Assembly (NCBI RefSeq): GCF_000350225.1
Contig: NW_005179120.1
Span: 342,060 to 406,059 of the forward strand
Direction: 5' to 3'
Length of the DNA: 64,000 nt
From: Chondrus crispus
Taxonomy: Eukaryota; Rhodophyta; Florideophyceae; Gigartinales; Gigartinaceae
Part shown: positions 60,281-64,000 of the stretch, one piece after another
Position numbering within the stretch: the stretch's first letter is position 1
Layout of the letters: every line of letters starts with the position of its first letter
Made by a program: the position numbers and the translations under genes
Notes under the pieces: generated by a model
Told to the model about the DNA's origin: nothing
Databases searched by the model: none
The model's input: the letters and a program-made list of their open reading frames with translations, nothing else

Positions 60281-61474
60281 CTACATCAATTGAAAGACAT
60301 CAATCGACTCGTCCTTTTCTCGGCAACGAAAGTCTTGTCTCCCGTCATCCTTCATGGAGTCGCTTACAGAAACGATCGTGTTCTCATTCGCAAAAGCGAT
60401 ACCTTCCACATTGCAGTACTTGATCTCGCAATTGTCGTTTCGCGGAAAGTCCACAATCCGCTCTCCTGTAACTTTTACGCCGTTATCTAAGTCGAGTTTC
60501 CCGATAAAGATGGCTGAATTTTGCTGAGAAGCGATAGCCACCGTCGTCTCGTCCCAGATAGCTATCGCTGAGTAGTCCTCAAAAGCCACCTCTGGAGGCA
60601 GGTTTACGACGTCAACCGTCTCATATATACATGAACCATCTTGCATGACGCGCTTCATCACGACTAGACGACCATTTCCTGCCTTTCTGCCTTTTTTGCC
60701 GCCGACACAATAGTTTCCTTCGCAAAGTCCGACAAGAAGTGACGTTCCTTGTTTTGTTGTCACAATGATAGCTCCTTCGAAGCCCTTGTTACTGTGAGAG
60801 AAGGCAAAATCTGCAACGCATCGAGTTCCAACTACAGCAGTCGTCTCGTTGAATGTCACATCATATGTCACGGCTCTCTCTGAACCATCGTCGTGCGATA
60901 TGCTTTCTTGTACAACCAGGTATACTTGAGCACTCTCATTGTAAGCGATGCATTCAAACCCACTCTTACCGCTTGTGTCTCCCGACCACTTCAATAAGGA
61001 TGAGGGAGCCTGTGGACGCACGGGGCTGCTTGCAATCGTATTTGAAGCTCTATGGCTTTGTGGACGGCGCAATCGTGCAATCGAAAAGACGTTGTCAAAC
61101 ACGACGAACGCTTCAGAACTACCCTGCACCATGACGACGTCAGATGCTTCGAATTCGGAGAAGCCATGCTGAAGAAACAGGCCATTGAATGGGAACTCCA
61201 TAACGGTTTTCAACGTTTCATTCTTAAAATGCTTGCTGCTGCAATCTTTGTTGTGTCCGTTAGGATTAGTGCTCTTCTCACGGATCATCATTCTTGACTC
61301 ACGCATGTTATTCGGTTCCCAGAAGAAAATGTAGGCAAACAGGGAAACAAGAATCGCTACTGTGAGAAGAAAAGGAATCCGCCAAGTTTTTGGCGAATAC
61401 CATTGGGTTGATCGTCGTTGAGCATTTTGAACGAAGCTCTTTGGGAGCAGCAAACTATCCTCCCTCGAGTCCAT
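60281..61474 (-). CDS. Type II membrane protein with propeller-like ectodomain
   Basis: A 397-residue single-frame protein. A short cytoplasmic N-terminus ends in a basic stretch, then one membrane segment spans residues 33-52 (IPFLLTVAILVSLFAYIFFW). No cleavage site is evident, so a signal-anchored type II protein of the secretory pathway is likely. The lumenal part has three N-glycosylation sequons (KNET, YNES, FNET) and repeated beta-strand patterns (GFECIAYNESAQVYLVVQES; EDYSAIAIWDETTVAIASQQ; NVEGIAFANENTIVSVSDS) reminiscent of SdiA-regulated/phytase-like beta-propellers. Function unknown; it might be a Golgi or cell-surface binding protein. The ORF is intact and looks like a host gene. 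Confidence 0.75.
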   Translation of the reverse strand: MDSREDSLLLPKSFVQNAQRRSTQWYSPKTWRIPFLLTVAILVSLFAYIFFWEPNNMRESRMMIREKSTNPNGHNKDCSSKHFKNETLKTVMEFPFNGLFLQHGFSEFEASDVVMVQGSSEAFVVFDNVFSIARLRRPQSHRASNTIASSPVRPQAPSSLLKWSGDTSGKSGFECIAYNESAQVYLVVQESISHDDGSERAVTYDVTFNETTAVVGTRCVADFAFSHSNKGFEGAIIVTTKQGTSLLVGLCEGNYCVGGKKGRKAGNGRLVVMKRVMQDGSCIYETVDVVNLPPEVAFEDYSAIAIWDETTVAIASQQNSAIFIGKLDLDNGVKVTGERIVDFPRNDNCEIKYCNVEGIAFANENTIVSVSDSMKDDGRQDFRCREKDESIDVFQLM

Positions 61475-62466
61475 AACTGGGAAATGATACTATATGAACG
61501 GTCTGGTCAGTATTTCGCCCAGTGCGGCAGATATCTTTGCAAGATATCTTCTTCTTGGATGTGAGACTCGCCTGGAACTGCGGGCTGCTGATGAAAGCGT
61601 TGACAAGGCTTCGAAATCTCTGTTTCAGTTCCTCCGCCAGGGAGGGGTCATGATGGGGTAGACGTCTCCGCATCGAACCTTAAAGCTTAAGATGATAAGA
61701 TGAGTCATAAGTGCTCACGAGAAAGGAAAAATGAGTTTTTATTACTTGCACGTCTCTCAGAATAGATCTCGGATAGGCTTAAATTGTGCTTTGTATGATA
61801 TGGGCGATGATGTTTTGACGGTACACATTTTGACAAGTGACAAGCTGAAACTGCGTGTGCTGAAACTTGAAAACGCATTCACGTTTTCCAGTTACAGCAC
61901 ACGCAGTTTTAGCACACGCAGTTTCAGCACTCTTGAGTCAAGTGCGGCAGTAGTCAGGCTTCAATGATTCTGTCGGTTTGCTTTCTGGATGTTAGCTTCC
62001 TGGATGTTTGCCTCACTGGATGCGAAGTCGGTTTCTTCCCAGGTGTCGCGTCCGATGACTCTGAATGCAATCTGAGCTTTTAGGCCACGGACATAGATTA
62101 TAGATGCAAAGGTTGCATTCACATCAAGGAAATTGGAAAGCTGCTCTACGCCAGCTCAGTACTGTAGATAGTTTTAAGAGTTGAGTTAAGATTTACCGCA
62201 TTTCTCTGTTTGCATCGTGAGCATCGCACTGGTGCTCGCGGGCGGGATCCTTTTTGGGAGGCGTTTTGCAATTAGCGCGAAGATACAGCTCGCTCTATTC
62301 GCGGACCTATCCGTAGCTGACAGGACGTCGTGTACAGAGGGAACACGTGTATAAGAATTAACCAATGCCGCAATAAGAGCACCCCTATCGGTTTGGCTAA
62401 ATTTGGTGGCTAAATGTGTAAAATTTTGCGTTTGCATATAGCATTTCTGTGCGCAACACTATCGGT
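61475..62466. other. Intergenic region with an imperfect inverted repeat
   Basis: 61,844-61,875 and 61,882-61,913 are reverse complements with three mismatches and a 6-nt loop; the word AGCACACGCAGTTT is repeated once more to 61,929. Otherwise no gene or RNA recognised; the short plus-strand frame 61,731-61,967 runs through the repeat and is probably spurious. Confidence 0.55.
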
Positions 62467-62512
62467 TTAGGAGTAAACAAGTGGGCTCCGTGCGCGCTTC
62501 GCGCGCCGAGCC
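62467..62512 (-). other. Possible Helitron 3' terminus
   Basis: On the minus strand, a GC-rich hairpin (62,512-62,484; GGCTC, GCGCGC, GAA, GCGCGC, GAGCC) is followed about 14 nt later by CTAA (62,470-62,467). Helitrons end in a hairpin about 10-12 nt before CTRR. The base after CTAA is A, not the usual T, so this is uncertain. Confidence 0.35.
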
Positions 62513-62592
62513 AAGGAGGCGTGGAGGAACACTATTTGGGAAGGGTGGCAATGAAAATATGTACAGACAATGGCGTTTACTTTTTTTGGTAA

Positions 62593-64000
62593 CTACTGAA
62601 GGACCTCGGGGTACACTACGTTTCGCGTGGTTTCATTGGACTCTCGAGTGAGGACAGTGACGTTGCCTGGGTGAGTAGTCCTTGATAGTGCGACATAGAG
62701 TTGACCGTGCGAGAAGCAGTGATCTCGTAAGTCGAGACCAATGCGGCCACCGAAGGATTGGCCTTGCGCTTTGTTCGTTGTAGGGGCGAAGCACGTGCGA
62801 ATGGGGAACTGCGTTCGGGTGAAGCCAGGGATGGGAAAGTTGTCGTCTCCTGGTCCGCAGGGCATTCGAGGAAGACAAAATCTGTTGCCTTGGTGTGACC
62901 CGGTGGTAACGTGTAGAAAGAGCAGGTTGTTGGTCATGTTCTCGATGACATATCGCGCGCCGTTGACGTGACCGGTAGCGGGATCAAGATTGCGCAGAAG
63001 CATGACGATGAAGCCTTTCTTGAGCTTGAGCTTGTGGTCTGGTAGAGCAGATCCGGCGGTCAAGGTGTTGAGCATTTCTGTGGGATAGATCAGCGCGTTG
63101 GTGTCTTCGTTCTCGACCTTTTCTGCGCTCAAATACGTTCGATACGATCCCGGAATCATGTTGCCGATGACCTCGTTGACTTCCTGGAGCGGCCTGTTCT
63201 TTGTGGTGAGAATAACGCGCTTGGTGAGCCAGGCAGGGTCGGCGTGATTGTCTCGAATGCCTTGGAAGACCTTGAGGCATAAATTGCGGATGGTGTGCTC
63301 GAACTCAACGGACTGTGGTAGTGAGATCCATTCCGGGCGCTGTTCGCCTTGAAGTCTGCCTTCCCCGACGCTGAGGAGGAATTCTGGAAAGTTGAGAGCC
63401 TCCACATCTGCTGCAGGGTCCGCTCGGAGAGCAGCAAGGCGCATGTTCTCGGTAAGGCGCAGGAATCGGCACTCTCGATACAGCGGGGAAGCCTTGACGC
63501 ACGCACTCACGATTTGACCTCTGGACCCGCCCGGAACGACGGGAAGGATTTGTCTAAAGTCTCCAGCGAGCACGAGGAACTTTCCTCCGAAGGGCCGGTC
63601 GGTTTGCATCAAGTCTCGAAGGGAGCGATCGACAGTCTCAATGCAATGTCGATGGCACATGACGATCTCGTCCCATATGATGAGATCGACTTGTTGCAGT
63701 GTACGGCCTGTGTCGGAGTTTGTGGAGAAGCTGCACGTGCTTTCGGCAGATACAGGAATGGGAATCTTGAACACGGAATGAGCGGTGCGTCCACCGTCGA
63801 GCAGCGCAGCAGCAACAGCAGACGTAGCGACAGCGATGACCTGCTTACGGCGCGTACGAAGGAAGTCTTGAATGGCGCTGAGCACGAATGTTTTGCCTGT
63901 TCCGCCAGGAGCATCGAGGAAGAAGAGACGACCACTTCGTGTCGGCATAGAAGGTCCCGCAACGGCGCTTAAGGATCCTTGAAGCAATGCAGAGACGGAT
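62593..64000 (-). CDS. Helitron-type PIF1-like helicase, C-terminal part (runs off the window)
   Basis: The frame is open to the right edge, so the N-terminus, and any Rep nuclease part, lies outside. Seen from about residue 20 of the visible part: Walker A LFFLDAPGGTGKTFVLSA, Walker B QVDLIIWDEIVM, FLVLAGDFRQILPVVPGG, RLTENMRL, TKRVILTTKNRPLQEVNEVI, PTTNKAQGQSFGGRIGLDL and HGQLYVALSRTTH. These are the superfamily 1B PIF1 motifs in order; the AGDFRQILPV and ALSRTTHPGNVTVLT forms are typical of Helitron RepHel proteins. Intact as far as visible. A cellular PIF1 is less likely because the protein stops shortly after the last motif and a possible Helitron end follows. Confidence 0.85.
   Translation of the reverse strand, partial: SVSALLQGSLSAVAGPSMPTRSGRLFFLDAPGGTGKTFVLSAIQDFLRTRRKQVIAVATSAVAAALLDGGRTAHSVFKIPIPVSAESTCSFSTNSDTGRTLQQVDLIIWDEIVMCHRHCIETVDRSLRDLMQTDRPFGGKFLVLAGDFRQILPVVPGGSRGQIVSACVKASPLYRECRFLRLTENMRLAALRADPAADVEALNFPEFLLSVGEGRLQGEQRPEWISLPQSVEFEHTIRNLCLKVFQGIRDNHADPAWLTKRVILTTKNRPLQEVNEVIGNMIPGSYRTYLSAEKVENEDTNALIYPTEMLNTLTAGSALPDHKLKLKKGFIVMLLRNLDPATGHVNGARYVIENMTNNLLFLHVTTGSHQGNRFCLPRMPCGPGDDNFPIPGFTRTQFPIRTCFAPTTNKAQGQSFGGRIGLDLRDHCFSHGQLYVALSRTTHPGNVTVLTRESNETTRNVVYPEVLQ

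Noticed and set aside
1..64000. tRNA or rRNA genes
   Set aside because: No cloverleaf with A/B boxes and no rRNA-like conserved blocks were seen by eye; a tRNAscan/Infernal run would settle it.

Overview
The window is nuclear DNA of a eukaryote with long intron-poor genes. A multicellular red alga (a Chondrus-like florideophyte) is my best guess. This is inferred from large single-exon ORFs for eukaryotic proteins (SHAQKY-type MYB, SET domain, Ulp1-like peptidase, histone fold), a chromodomain Ty3/gypsy element and a GT4 glycosyltransferase, packed among many DNA transposons. Nothing here proves the species.

Layout. 0-7.6 kb is a graveyard of cut-and-paste transposases on the minus strand: a pogo-like gene split by a 493-bp solo LTR with a perfect 5-bp target duplication (TSD), a PIF/Harbinger-like gene and a Mutator-like (MULE) gene, all frameshifted. 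7,608-21,845 is a 14.2-kb Ty3/gypsy chromovirus with two nearly identical LTRs, TSD GTAAA on both sides, and gag/protease/RT-RNaseH/integrase-chromodomain genes disabled by stops, an inverted insertion and a lost integrase Glu. It also has a 5-kb 3' region with no conserved gene. It landed inside a minus-strand ORF upstream of the MULE pseudogene; removing it restores that frame.

22.6-49.4 kb is the most interesting part. An 86-bp satellite lies at the left, and a related motif reappears at 49.3 kb. Between them are five arrays (A-E) of short hairpin repeats that separate gene cassettes: (A) unknown 482-aa protein; (B) DNA adenine/cytosine-type methyltransferase fused to a SET domain, a divergent H2A-like histone, and a ParB-like protein fused to a 2OG-Fe(II) dioxygenase-like domain, with long palindromes around the latter two genes; (C) Ulp1-like peptidase fused to a UPF1/SEN1-type helicase; (D) MULE-like DDE transposase; (E). 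Arrays B and D, with their inner 0.3 kb, form a long inverted repeat at 28.26-29.09 and 44.21-44.96 kb. I propose a giant mobile element (at least 16.7 kb, perhaps about 25 kb) carrying DNA- and chromatin-modification cargo.

49.4-64 kb holds what look like resident host genes: a GT4 glycosyltransferase, a MYB-SHAQKY regulator and a single-pass membrane protein with a propeller-like ectodomain. Between them are pogo/Tc1-type MITEs (one nest of three), and the right edge carries the 3' part of a Helitron-type PIF1 helicase gene running off the window.
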